This document shows positions 25,434-34,427 of a stretch of DNA of 64,000 bases, piece after piece. The translations under genes and the position numbers were made by a program. Location: the NCBI GenBank assembly GCA_902780635.1, contig CACZGH010000018.1, positions 38,204 to 102,203 of the forward strand, in the 5' to 3' direction. How positions within the stretch are numbered: the first letter of the stretch is position 1; each line of letters starts with the position of its first letter. This DNA is from an uncultured Prevotellaceae bacterium (lineage in GTDB: Bacteria; Bacteroidota; Bacteroidia; Bacteroidales; Bacteroidaceae). Below the pieces are notes generated by a model. The model ran no database searches and had not been told where the DNA came from. It saw only the letters and a program-made list of their open reading frames with translations.

Positions 25434-26647
25434 AATTGATCGTCATCGGTATCACAGACCACCCACAACCCTTTCTTCCACCAGATGTGTTGGATAGGGT
25501 CAAGAGCGGCCGGGTCTTCTCGGGAGGCAAGCGTCACCACGAGATCATGGCTGCACTATTGCCCGAGGGTGCCCAATGGATTGACATCACGGTGCCCCTT
25601 GACGCCGTCTTTGAGCAATATGAGCAGCAGAATGAAGATATCGTCGTTTTCGCCTCTGGCGATCCGCTGTTCTATGGTTTTGCCAACACCATCCAGCGCA
25701 AACTCCCCGATGCAGAAATCATCTTGTATCCCTCGTTCAACTCCTTGCAACTGTTGGCACACCGGTTGGTGATGCCCTATCATGATATGCGCGTGGTGTC
25801 GCTCACTGGTCGCCCCTGGCCAGCCTTCGATCAGGCACTGATTCTCCGCGAGGGAAAGATCGGGGTGCTCACCGACCGCAAACATACCCCGTCGGCCATT
25901 GCCCAGCGGATGCTCGACTATGGCTACGACTATTACACGATGCATGTGGGGGCGCATCTGGGGCATCCAGAGCGTGAGCAAGTCGTGACGCTGTCATTGG
26001 AAGAGGCAGCGCAAACGACCTTCGAGCACCCCAACTGTCTGATCCTCTCCACGGAGAAGGCACCGCCCCCTAGGCCCTTCGGACTACCAGACCATCAGTT
26101 TGAATTGCTGGACGGACGGGAGAAGATGATCACCAAGATGCCTATCCGCCTGCTTACCCTGCAAGCACTCGACCTGCCCGAAAAACACGTCTTCTGGGAT
26201 GTCGGCTTCTGCACGGGCAGCGTGTCTATTGAGGCCCGGCTGCAGTTTCCCCATCTGCAAGTGGTGGCTTTCGAGATACGTCCCGAATGTGAACCACTGA
26301 TATGCCAAAACAGCCGGCGTTTCGGTGCACCGGGAATCGACGTGCACATGGGCGATTTCCTGCAAGCCGATACTGATGACTTTCCTCGCCCCGATGCCGT
26401 CTTCATTGGCGGACATGGTGGCCGCCTGAAGGAAATCATGGCTAAAGTGTCTGCACTCTTACAACCAGGGGGATGCATCGTCACCAATAGCGTCTTCTCC
26501 CCTGTGGTGCAACGGATGACCGACCGCGTAAGCAGTAAAGACCTCTTCCATGAGGCCTGTCTGGAACTTGGCCTCGAAGAGGAAGCGCCCATCCATATCC
26601 AAATCAATGACTACAACCCCATCAACATACTGAAATGCAAAAAATAG
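25430..26647 (+). CDS. cbiET: Precorrin-6Y C5,15-methyltransferase / decarboxylase (CbiE-CbiT fusion, CobL)
   Basis: Residues about 1-205 are CbiE (MKLIVIGITDHPQPF, VFSGGKRHHEIM, VFASGDPLFYGFANTI), methylating at C5. Residues about 215-405 are CbiT (ITKMPIRLLTLQAL, VFWDVGFCTGSVSIEA, AVFIGGHGGRLKEIM, LQPGGCIVTNSV), methylating at C15 with decarboxylation. The GHGG segment is the SAM-site loop of CbiT. It overlaps cbiGF by 13 bases. Confidence 0.93.
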   Translation: MKLIVIGITDHPQPFLPPDVLDRVKSGRVFSGGKRHHEIMAALLPEGAQWIDITVPLDAVFEQYEQQNEDIVVFASGDPLFYGFANTIQRKLPDAEIILYPSFNSLQLLAHRLVMPYHDMRVVSLTGRPWPAFDQALILREGKIGVLTDRKHTPSAIAQRMLDYGYDYYTMHVGAHLGHPEREQVVTLSLEEAAQTTFEHPNCLILSTEKAPPPRPFGLPDHQFELLDGREKMITKMPIRLLTLQALDLPEKHVFWDVGFCTGSVSIEARLQFPHLQVVAFEIRPECEPLICQNSRRFGAPGIDVHMGDFLQADTDDFPRPDAVFIGGHGGRLKEIMAKVSALLQPGGCIVTNSVFSPVVQRMTDRVSSKDLFHEACLELGLEEEAPIHIQINDYNPINILKCKK

Positions 26648-28407
26648 CCCTCATCCAAATCAGCGAGGCAGGGAAAGATGTCGCCCTCGTGCTGAAGAAC
26701 CAGTTGAATGCCACCGTCATCGACCGCAGCGACGTGGGAAAACGATGGAAAGAATATGATGCCTTCATCTTTATCGGTGCGATGGGCATCTGTGTGCGCA
26801 CCATCTCGCCTTATATCCAAGACAAGCACGAAGACCCCGCAGTGGTGTGTGTGGACACCTTTGGCTTGAATGCCATCTCCGTGTTGTCGGGGCATATCGG
26901 CGGTGCCAATGCGCTGACCCAAACTGTCGCCGGAGTACTTGGAGCCCATCCCGTCATCACCACCCAGAGTGACAATGCCGGTCTGTGGGCACTAGACACT
27001 TTCGAACAGCGGTTTGACTGGCCTATAGCGAGTGAGGATGAGATGAACGACTGCATCTTTGCCTTTGTCAACAAAGAGCCCACGGCATTGCTGTTGGAGG
27101 TGCGTGACCCAGGTACCGACTACCTGGAGAAGACCCTTCCTGACCATGTCACCCTCATCGATGACATCAGTGAGGCCGACCCCAGGAAATACAAGTTGAT
27201 CATCATGGTGACCCCCTTCAAGCGTTACGCTCCTGAAGGAATGCTTGAACTCCATTTCGTGCCGATGGTAGGTACGATAGGCTTTGGACTGGCACATCAT
27301 CCAGATGACTATGAGCAGATCTATGATGAAATAGATGAGGCTTTTTCCCAGAAGGGAGTGTTGCCCTGCGCCCTCCGCTATTGCACCATCGACGTGAAGG
27401 CCGACGAACCTTTCGTCGACTTGCTGAGAGAAGAATACGGAGAAGAGGTGGTCTTCTTCTCGGCAGAAGAGTTGGCCGCCGTCGATGTGCCTCATCCCAG
27501 TGAGGTGGTGGCGAGTCATGTCGGTACACCGAGTGTGTGTGAGGCGGCGGCGATATTAGGTTCCAATCATGGTCAGTTGGTCGTGGAGAAAGTGAAGGGC
27601 AAACATTTCACCGCAGCCCTGGCTATCGACCCACAATACCTGCGCCACAGGCAAGGCCATGTGGAAATCGTGGGCGCCGGTCCTGGCGACCCCGACCTGG
27701 TGTCGGTGAGAGGCCGCAGGATGCTGGAGAAGGCCGACCTGATCCTCTATGCCGGTAGTCTTGTCCCGCGCGAACTGACCACTTGTGCCAAACCCGGTGC
27801 TGTGGTGCGTTCATCTGCAGGTATGAACCTCGAAGAGCAATGTCAGTTGATGAAGGAGCACTATGACAAGGGACATTTCATCGTCCGCCTGCATACCGGC
27901 GATCCCTGCATCTTCGGTGCCATTCAGGAGCAGATGGCTTTCTTCGATGCGAATGGCATGGACTATCATATCACGCCAGGCATCTCTTCGTTTCTTGCCG
28001 CGGCAGCCGAACTGCGCAGCCAGTTTACCATCCCAGAGCGCACGCAGACCATCATCCTCACACGTGGTGAGGGGCGCACCCCTATGCCCGAGAAAGAGAA
28101 GCTCCATCTTTTAGCACGAAGCCAAAGCACGATGTGCATCTTCCTCAGTGCCGCCATCGTGGATGACGTGCAGCGGGAGTTGTTGCAGGAGTATCCCGCC
28201 GACACCCCTGTGGCCGCCTGTTACCACCTCACCTGGCCCGACCAGAAGATCTATCGCGGAAAGTTGAAAGACTTGGCCCAGATCGTGCATGACAATGGTC
28301 TCACGCTGACCACCATGTTGGTGGTGGGAGAGTCCATCGACAACCGCAAGGGGCTTTCCGAACTCTATAACAAACATTTCACACATCTGTACAGAAAGGG
28401 GGAATAG
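26635..28407 (+). CDS. cbiGF: Fused cobalt-precorrin-5A hydrolase / precorrin-4 C11-methyltransferase
   Basis: Residues about 1-330 are CbiG (FIFIGAMGICVRTISPY, SVLSGHIGGANALTQ, GTIGFGLAHH), the lactone-opening hydrolase unique to the oxygen-independent pathway. Residues about 343-590 are the CbiF/CobM C11-methyltransferase (HVEIVGAGPGDPDLVSVRG, YAGSLVPREL, LHTGDPCIFGAIQEQM, PGISSFLAAAAEL). CbiG marks the pathway as anaerobic. The next gene starts 2 bases later. Confidence 0.93.
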   Translation: MQKIALIQISEAGKDVALVLKNQLNATVIDRSDVGKRWKEYDAFIFIGAMGICVRTISPYIQDKHEDPAVVCVDTFGLNAISVLSGHIGGANALTQTVAGVLGAHPVITTQSDNAGLWALDTFEQRFDWPIASEDEMNDCIFAFVNKEPTALLLEVRDPGTDYLEKTLPDHVTLIDDISEADPRKYKLIIMVTPFKRYAPEGMLELHFVPMVGTIGFGLAHHPDDYEQIYDEIDEAFSQKGVLPCALRYCTIDVKADEPFVDLLREEYGEEVVFFSAEELAAVDVPHPSEVVASHVGTPSVCEAAAILGSNHGQLVVEKVKGKHFTAALAIDPQYLRHRQGHVEIVGAGPGDPDLVSVRGRRMLEKADLILYAGSLVPRELTTCAKPGAVVRSSAGMNLEEQCQLMKEHYDKGHFIVRLHTGDPCIFGAIQEQMAFFDANGMDYHITPGISSFLAAAAELRSQFTIPERTQTIILTRGEGRTPMPEKEKLHLLARSQSTMCIFLSAAIVDDVQRELLQEYPADTPVAACYHLTWPDQKIYRGKLKDLAQIVHDNGLTLTTMLVVGESIDNRKGLSELYNKHFTHLYRKGE

Positions 28408-28409
28408 GC

Positions 28410-30203
28410 ATGATTCTCGTTTTCGGAGGGACGACAGAAGGCCGTATGGCCATAGAGGCGCTGGAGGCCGCGGGTTCACCATATTATTATTCTACCCGTG
28501 GCGACGTGCAGCAGGTCAGCCTCACGCATGGCATCCATCTGAAAGGTGGTATGGATTTGCAGGAGATGATGGCTTTCTGTGCGGAGCATGACATCAGACT
28601 CCTTGTCGATGCCGCCCATCCCTTTGCCGAAAACTTGCACAAAAACCTCCTACAACTCGCCCTCCAACTTCAATTGCCCATCATCCGATTCGACAGGATC
28701 TATCCATCACGTCCTCAGGATGTCATCTGGTGCAAGGACTATCAGGATGCCATGCAGAGGTTGGAGGAACATGCCACACAGCGTCTGCTGGCTTTGACGG
28801 GTGTCAACACCATCGTCCCGCTCCGTCCTTACTGGAGCAGGCATGAATGTTGGTTCCGCATTCTTCGGCGTGAGTCATCCATACGCTTGGCAGAACAGGC
28901 AGGATTTCCCGAAGATCATCTGGCGTATTACGAGGAGGATGAGACAGATGCGCTTATCGGTCATCTGCATCCAGACGCTATCCTCACCAAGGAGAGCGGT
29001 GTCAGTGGTGGTTTCATCCAAAAAGTGGCAACTGCTCTGGCGGCAGGTGTCAAGGTGTTTGCGGTGGAACGACCTGCTTATCCTCCTCAGGATGTGATTG
29101 ACAAAGACAAAACGGTGACGATCGATCTCGTCAATGGCCCATATGGACTGCGTCGTGCCGTGGAGAAACGCCTTCCTGCGTTTTATCCGTTGCACAGCGG
29201 ACTGACAACGGGCACCTGTGCCACAGCGGCAGCGGTCGCTGCTTCCTACGCACTGTTGCGCAAGGAGACGCCTCATGACGTGCCTGTTGTTCTGCCCAAC
29301 GGGGAGAAGATAGAAGTTCCAGTGGTTTATGGTGATGGATTCGCATCTGTCATCAAACCGAGTGGTGACGACCCCGATGTGACCAATGGTATAGAAATCA
29401 GGGCGACAGTCACTCCTATAGACAGTGCCAACGGTCAGGATGTGGTCATCAAAGGAGGCGATGGGGTAGGGGTTTTCACTTTGCCCGGCTTTGATTATCC
29501 TCCTGGTGAGGCGGCCATCAACAAGTCGCCAAGGCGGATGATCCGTGAAAACCTCGCCGTTTTTGGCATGCCGCTGCAGGTCGTTATCTCCGTGCCGGAA
29601 GGTGAGGAAATAGCCCGCCGCACCTTTAATCCGCGGTTGGGCATCGAGGGGGGCATCAGCATCATCGGCGTTTCGGGCATCGTCATGCCGTTCTCAGAAG
29701 ATGCGTTCATCGAGTCGATCAGAAAATGCTTGCAGGTGGCCAAGGCCAGTGGGGCGCCAAGGGTTGTCATCAACAGTGGGGCGAAGAGTGAACGTTTTGT
29801 GCGTTCGTGCTATCCCGACCTGCCACAACAGGCTTTTGTAGAATATGGCAACTATATCGGTGAGACGCTGAAGATGGCAGATGAAATAGGGGTGGAGAGC
29901 GTCACCTTAGGCGTGATGCTGGGCAAGGCGGTGAAGTTGGCCGCCGGACAACTAGACACTCACAGTCGTCGGGGGACGATGGACAAGGCATTCATCTCAC
30001 AGATGTTGACAGAGGCTGGCATCAAAACCGATATCACCAGCCTCACCTTGGCCAGGGATTTATGGAACATCATCCCTGAAGAGAAAATACCAGCTTTTTG
30101 CAGCGTGGTCATCGGTTATTGTCAGAAACATTGCGAACCCGTCGCAGGGAATTGCCGACTCACTATTCTGCTCATCGGGGAGAATGGGGAAATCTATTCT
30201 TGA
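28410..30203 (+). CDS. cbiJD: Fused precorrin-6A reductase / cobalt-precorrin-5B C1-methyltransferase
   Basis: Residues about 1-245 are CbiJ/CobK reductase (MILVFGGTTEGRMAIEAL, LLVDAAHPFAENLHKN, DAILTKESGVSGGF). Residues about 255-597 are CbiD (PLHSGLTTGTCATAAAVAA, VKVAAGQ-like VKLAAGQLDTHSRRGTMDK, INKSPRRMIREN). CbiD is again specific to the anaerobic route. It is the last gene of the cluster and overlaps the convergent permease gene by 10 bases. No cbiL, cobalt chelatase or cobUST genes are in the window. Confidence 0.92.
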   Translation: MILVFGGTTEGRMAIEALEAAGSPYYYSTRGDVQQVSLTHGIHLKGGMDLQEMMAFCAEHDIRLLVDAAHPFAENLHKNLLQLALQLQLPIIRFDRIYPSRPQDVIWCKDYQDAMQRLEEHATQRLLALTGVNTIVPLRPYWSRHECWFRILRRESSIRLAEQAGFPEDHLAYYEEDETDALIGHLHPDAILTKESGVSGGFIQKVATALAAGVKVFAVERPAYPPQDVIDKDKTVTIDLVNGPYGLRRAVEKRLPAFYPLHSGLTTGTCATAAAVAASYALLRKETPHDVPVVLPNGEKIEVPVVYGDGFASVIKPSGDDPDVTNGIEIRATVTPIDSANGQDVVIKGGDGVGVFTLPGFDYPPGEAAINKSPRRMIRENLAVFGMPLQVVISVPEGEEIARRTFNPRLGIEGGISIIGVSGIVMPFSEDAFIESIRKCLQVAKASGAPRVVINSGAKSERFVRSCYPDLPQQAFVEYGNYIGETLKMADEIGVESVTLGVMLGKAVKLAAGQLDTHSRRGTMDKAFISQMLTEAGIKTDITSLTLARDLWNIIPEEKIPAFCSVVIGYCQKHCEPVAGNCRLTILLIGENGEIYS

Positions 30204-31228
30204 ACGTCACTCTTGCTTCTTCTGAACAGCACACTGGCTATCACCGGGGCACCCACCAGAGCGGTGACGGAGTTGACCGGCAGGGCGCCCTCAAAACCGG
30301 GCATACGTGCCAACAAATTGCATACCAGTGCCAGCACTCCACCAGCCAGCATCGTGCCAGGCATCAATAATCGGTGGTCACTGGAACGATAGAGGGCACG
30401 TGCCAGATGGGGCACGGCAAGACCGATGAACATGATGGGTCCGCAATAAGCGGTGACAATGGCCACCAAAACCCCTGAACTCATGATGACCAAGAGACGC
30501 GACCGTTGGATATTGAGTCCGAGGTTTTTGGCGTAGGCGTCACCCAAGAGCAGTAAATTCATGGTTTTGGAGAGCAGCATGCTCAATGGGAGGAGCAAAG
30601 CCATCAGGGTGACAAAGAGCAGCATCTGGTCGCCCGACACACGGGCAAACGAGCCAAGTCCCCACACCACATACGCCTTGACATCTTCCTCAGCAGAGAA
30701 AAATTTCAATACGCCGATGATGGCGTTGGCCAAGTGACCTATCATCACACCAATGATGAGCAGGGTGACGTTGCCCTTCACTTTCTGAGAGATATAGGCG
30801 ATGAGTCCCAGTACTGCTAACGCACCGATGATGGCGGCGATAGACATGGCCACATCCCCTAAATAGCCGAGGCGGCTGAGCGCCACCCCGCCCAGTGATC
30901 CGGAAAGAAGCACCACAAACGCCACGCCCAGGGAGGCACCGTTGGAAATGCCCAACACAGAGGGACCGGCAAGGGGGTTGCGGAAGACCGTCTGCATCTG
31001 CAGGCCGCTGACGGCAAGTCCGGCGCCTGCCACCATGGCGGTCAGCGCCTGTGGGACACGCGACTGCAGCACGATGTTGCGCCAGATTTCATTGGCACTG
31101 GTGTTGCCCAACAGAATGCCGCAGATGTCGCCGACGGGGATGTGAACAGTGCCGAGCAAGAGGTTGAGCACGAACAGCACCACCAACAGCACTACCTGCA
31201 AACAAGTCAAAGCAGCCGGACTCCTCAT
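30194..31228 (-). CDS. btuC: FecCD-family ABC permease, BtuC-like
   Basis: A 344-residue inner-membrane permease with about ten hydrophobic segments and the family motifs LAVSGLQMQTVFRNPLAGPSVLG, FIGLAVPHLARALYRS and GALPVNSVTALVGAPV. Members import cobalamin, haem or siderophores; here the upstream cobalamin riboswitch argues for cobalamin. It starts 4 bases after the binding-protein gene. The partner ATPase (BtuD) is not next to it; the downstream neighbour is the convergent cbiJD. Confidence 0.88.
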   Translation of the reverse strand: MRSPAALTCLQVVLLVVLFVLNLLLGTVHIPVGDICGILLGNTSANEIWRNIVLQSRVPQALTAMVAGAGLAVSGLQMQTVFRNPLAGPSVLGISNGASLGVAFVVLLSGSLGGVALSRLGYLGDVAMSIAAIIGALAVLGLIAYISQKVKGNVTLLIIGVMIGHLANAIIGVLKFFSAEEDVKAYVVWGLGSFARVSGDQMLLFVTLMALLLPLSMLLSKTMNLLLLGDAYAKNLGLNIQRSRLLVIMSSGVLVAIVTAYCGPIMFIGLAVPHLARALYRSSDHRLLMPGTMLAGGVLALVCNLLARMPGFEGALPVNSVTALVGAPVIASVLFRRSKSDVQE

Positions 31229-31232
31229 GGCT

Positions 31233-32384
31233 CTATTTCAATAATTGGTAAAAAACAGGTTGGTAATCTTCGGGCATCAACTCGGGATGGAAGATAGCCA
31301 CCAGGTCGGCCAATACGGCATCGGGCTTCACAGGTGAGATCTCATAGTAGGGCGTCTGCTTCATGTTGCAGTAGATGACATGGCGTTCCTTAAATGCCTT
31401 GAACAAGGCATTGCGTGGCTCAGACGCTTTCAGAGCATCGTAGGAGAAATCGCCGGGAAAACTGTTGAGGATGCGCCAATAGTCAGCGTTTGCTGCTGTG
31501 GCATACATCTTCTCGTATTCGATAGGGACGCCACCCGTGTTGTCGTCTTTCAACACATAATCAGCTCCCGCGTCACGGAAGATTTGCGCCAGGTAGTTCT
31601 TGCCGCCTACGGCAAACCAGTTGCCGCCATGCATCTCACCGCTAAATACGGTGGGGCGAGTAGTGGTCTTGGCTACCTTTTCTTTTAGGTCGAGATAGCG
31701 CTTTTCTATCTCAGTAAAGAGTTGGTCTGCCTCTTTCTCCTTTCCGATGAACATGGCGATGTATTTGATCCATTCTGCCTGTCCCAGAGGGTCCAATTCT
31801 TTATAACCCATGTGGGGGATAAGGGTGATGCCAGTCTCCTTGATGGCATCATAACCGCCACGCTTGAAGGGAGAGATGAAAATCACTTGTGGGTGGGCAG
31901 CCAAGATCAGTTCTGGGTCGAAATTGCCTTCCATGCCGATCTTAATGATCTCGCCCTTCTTCACACGTTGGAGGATGCCCTTGTCGAAAAGATTCTTGGT
32001 GCCGGTGATACCTTTCACGACATCCTGTGCGTCAAGGGCGGTGAAGTTGGACAACTGAAGCATGGTCATGACGATGGTCCTATCGATGGGCACCTTCACT
32101 TCAGTGTATCCTTCGGGCACTTGGGTGTCGACGTCCTTTGGCACCAGGGCGAAGTGATAGGATGCTGGCATCCGGTCTTTGTCTTTCTGGGGGTCGGCCA
32201 CATCCACCAGTCTCACACCATCGGGTAAGTTTTTCACGGTATACCCTTTGGCGTATTTGGGACCTTGCAGTGTGTCAACGACGACATTTCCCACCTCTCC
32301 TGTCTTGGTATTCTGCTTGCATGACCAGAATGCCACTACTGCTGCGCATAAGGCGCAGAACAACAATACTTTATTCCTTTTCAT
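31233..32384 (-). CDS. btuF: Corrinoid-type ABC substrate-binding lipoprotein, BtuF-like
   Basis: A 384-residue periplasmic binding lipoprotein (VVAFWSC lipobox, Cys22). The two-lobed helical-backbone fold is suggested by TIVMTMLQLSNFTALDAQDV, LILAAHPQVIFISPF and GNWFAVGGKNYLAQIFRDAGADYV. The start at 32384 gives the signal peptide; the frame is open further upstream across the riboswitch, which is not coding. It is controlled by a cobalamin riboswitch and followed by the permease, which points to cobalamin or cobinamide as ligand. Confidence 0.87.
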   Translation of the reverse strand: MKRNKVLLFCALCAAVVAFWSCKQNTKTGEVGNVVVDTLQGPKYAKGYTVKNLPDGVRLVDVADPQKDKDRMPASYHFALVPKDVDTQVPEGYTEVKVPIDRTIVMTMLQLSNFTALDAQDVVKGITGTKNLFDKGILQRVKKGEIIKIGMEGNFDPELILAAHPQVIFISPFKRGGYDAIKETGITLIPHMGYKELDPLGQAEWIKYIAMFIGKEKEADQLFTEIEKRYLDLKEKVAKTTTRPTVFSGEMHGGNWFAVGGKNYLAQIFRDAGADYVLKDDNTGGVPIEYEKMYATAANADYWRILNSFPGDFSYDALKASEPRNALFKAFKERHVIYCNMKQTPYYEISPVKPDAVLADLVAIFHPELMPEDYQPVFYQLLK

Positions 32385-32445
32385 AAAAATACGATTTCGC
32401 CCTCCATCCTTACTCCGAGAATCTCGGGCATGACACATTACTTCA

Positions 32446-32606
32446 GAGGCTGGTCTTCTGACTTTGGCCCTACCATCAAGCACCTTCCCACCCAACATAA
32501 AATAGGCAGTGGTAACACGTTTGATGGCGATAAAAGGGCCTTACAGCTGCGGGACAGTCGAGGATTCTCACCCCATTCCCATTTCATCGCATTATGCGAA
32601 CCTCCA
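32446..32606 (-). promoter_or_regulatory. Cobalamin riboswitch upstream of btuF-btuC
   Basis: On the minus strand the leader carries GGGGTGAGAATCCTCGAC, CTGTAAGGCC, the B12-box-type CACTGCC segment and the 3' AAAGTCAGAAGACCAGCC closing element. It ends about 62 bases before the btuF start. It is a diverged but recognisable second copy of the aptamer class seen at 809-985. Confidence 0.92.
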
Positions 32607-32616
32607 AATTTTGGGA

Positions 32617-32648
32617 CAAAGGTAGTGCAAGGCGAGCGAAAAACCAAA
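32617..32648 (-). promoter_or_regulatory. Bacteroides-type promoter for the btuF riboswitch transcript
   Basis: On the minus strand TTTG (32648-32645), 20 bases, then TACCTTTG (32624-32617). Transcription would start right at the aptamer. Most of it lies inside a 37-base direct repeat. Confidence 0.7.
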
Positions 32649-32743
32649 TAAAACGGAGTTTATTTGTTTTTCCGAGCCGCAGCCTACCTTCGCCGGTGGC
32701 AAAGAAAGTGCAAGGCGAGCGAAAAACCAAATAAAACGGAGTT
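32624..32743 (-). repeat. 37-bp direct repeat of a promoter-associated sequence
   Basis: Bases 32624-32660 and 32707-32743 are identical over 37 bases and lie 46 bases apart. The first copy holds the -33 element of the btuF promoter; the second is preceded by TTTCTTTG on the minus strand in the -7 position, so it may be a second, weaker promoter. The 46 bases between are rich in GC stem-like sequence. Confidence 0.7.
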
Positions 32744-32772
32744 GAATTAATAATCACATGATTATTTTTATG

Positions 32773-32965
32773 CGGCCTGAAAGGCCAATGCGCAATTAGC
32801 CCAGGGCAACGCCCTGTGGTTTGGATGCAAAAAAGGATGAATCGCCCTGAAAGGGCAAAAGATTGAGCATATCAATAATGCTTTTGCCCCTTCAGGGCGA
32901 GTTCTCCCTAAATTTCTACCCTAGGGCGTTGCCCTAGGCTAATTGCTCGTTGGCCTTTCAGGCCG
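32773..32965. repeat. REP-like palindromic intergenic element, copy 1
   Basis: A nested inverted repeat: outer arms GGCCTGAAAGGCCAA and TTGGCCTTTCAGGCC, next arms AATTAGCCCAGGGCAACGCCC and its near-complement, and a central hairpin of CGCCCTGAAAGGGCAAAAG / CTTTTGCCCCTTCAGGGCG. A shorter copy is at 38765-38835. It encodes nothing and fills the gap between the btuF leader and the hydrolase gene. Confidence 0.8.
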
Positions 32966-32992
32966 TCCTTGTACATTAGGGAAATGGCTTAA

Positions 32993-33042
32993 CTTCTTAA
33001 CTCCTCCACTCCTGAACTCCTGAACTCCTGAACTCCTCAAAG
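32993..33042. repeat. GAACTCCT heptamer repeat tract
   Basis: Tandem copies of CTCCTGAA/CTGAACT at the 3' side of the hydrolase gene; the reverse complement is the same AGGAGTT family as at 1055. It directly abuts the hydrolase stop codon. Confidence 0.6.
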
Positions 33043-33044
33043 AG

Positions 33045-34106
33045 TTAGAAATTCTTTCGGACTCCCTGCCAGTCGGGGAATTTCATTTTCAGATAATCGT
33101 CGTCGAGGAAGAGAGCAGATTGTCCCACCTTGCCCTTCAGCTGCCAGTCGAGCCATTTCACCACCGCCTTGGCATAGTTGCCGCCATACTTCTCATAATA
33201 GGTGCCGCTGTGACCGTCCTTTGAGTTCAGCATCACCACAGGGATGTTGTCGGCGATACGCTCATAGTCTTTCTGCGCATTGGCATAGGCGATGTCGCCA
33301 GGACCACCAATCATATAGAACATCGGTGTGTGAAGGTTTTTGAGTGATTCCTTCGTCGCCCCCATCATTTCCATATCACCGATGCCCGAGTTGAGCATGA
33401 CGCAGGTTTTGATGCGGGGGTCGTGGGCTACACCCAGCACTTGTGCACCACCACACGACTGTCCCATCGCTGCCACATGGTCAAGGTCGAGGCAATGGTA
33501 GTATTCTGAGCCAGAAGCGGCATTCTGGTCTGTCAGCCATTCGAGCACCTCGAGCAGCATCTTGGGATAGGTGCGGAAGGGTGGGGCGGCCGTCTGCTGT
33601 TTCTTGTTCTTTTTGGCTTTCTTGGCTGCCTCCTCTCTCTGTTTTGCCTGTTCCTGTTGGCGGGCCTTGATCTCCTCGGGAGTCAGTGGCATGATTTTCT
33701 CGCCATTGGCCATGATCACCTCACCTTTGGTTTCGGGGTAAGCCGACTTCAGAACGCCCCTCCATTGTGCCATCACATCTGCTTCGTCGTAGGGACCTAT
33801 GGCGGCGGCCACATAACCGTAGGATGCCACTTCGCTCAACAGCAAGCGCATCTCCACGTTGTGGTTAAAACATGCACCGTTGGCATAAACAATCACGGGC
33901 AGGGCACCCTGCTTTGCCACCACTTCTTTCAGGTTCTGTGGGCGATACACGGTGAAGCCTGGGCATGAGGCATCGCCCACCACTTCCGACTTAAATGGTC
34001 CTGTACCACCTTCTTCCACGATTTGCTTTTGAGTTGTCTGGGCGTTCATCATCCCCACACATGTAGCGACCAACATCGCTGTCACTAATAATTTCTTCAT
34101 TTTCAT
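33045..34106 (-). CDS. Secreted alpha/beta hydrolase
   Basis: A 353-residue exported protein (signal ending at GMMNAQ). The fold is shown by LPVIVYANGACF, the nucleophile elbow AMGQSCGGAQVLG (Ser) and the late KDGHSGTYYEKYGG histidine; the acid is probably the Asp in MIGGPGDIAYANA. A charged Lys/Glu/Gln-rich insert (about residues 145-175) separates the core strands, perhaps a surface linker. The resemblance is to dienelactone-hydrolase or cutinase-like esterases; a plant cell-wall ester is a plausible substrate. The gene has no close partner. Confidence 0.75.
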   Translation of the reverse strand: MKMKKLLVTAMLVATCVGMMNAQTTQKQIVEEGGTGPFKSEVVGDASCPGFTVYRPQNLKEVVAKQGALPVIVYANGACFNHNVEMRLLLSEVASYGYVAAAIGPYDEADVMAQWRGVLKSAYPETKGEVIMANGEKIMPLTPEEIKARQQEQAKQREEAAKKAKKNKKQQTAAPPFRTYPKMLLEVLEWLTDQNAASGSEYYHCLDLDHVAAMGQSCGGAQVLGVAHDPRIKTCVMLNSGIGDMEMMGATKESLKNLHTPMFYMIGGPGDIAYANAQKDYERIADNIPVVMLNSKDGHSGTYYEKYGGNYAKAVVKWLDWQLKGKVGQSALFLDDDYLKMKFPDWQGVRKNF

Positions 34107-34427
34107 AGTTTTTGATGATCAAAGTTCTGATGTGAGATGTTCTTTATCGACCATGTGTTTCAGAAGAGAGAAACACGATGATATAGGGCACAAAGTTAGT
34201 AAAAAAATGTCATTCTTTTGAGAAAAGAGCACTACAAATTAACACCCAAAACTAGAATGACTTATTGGGGTCAGGGGGAGTGTGTCGTTTGCGCCTTTAG
34301 CTATTTGCTTTTCGCTTTTAGTTTTTCGCCATTCGTTTAACCCTTTGTATGTAAAAATAAAAAGAAAAGAAGAGAAAAAAGTAGTTTACCTTTTCCGGCT
34401 TCAGTCGTCTATAGTTCAGAAGACGAC

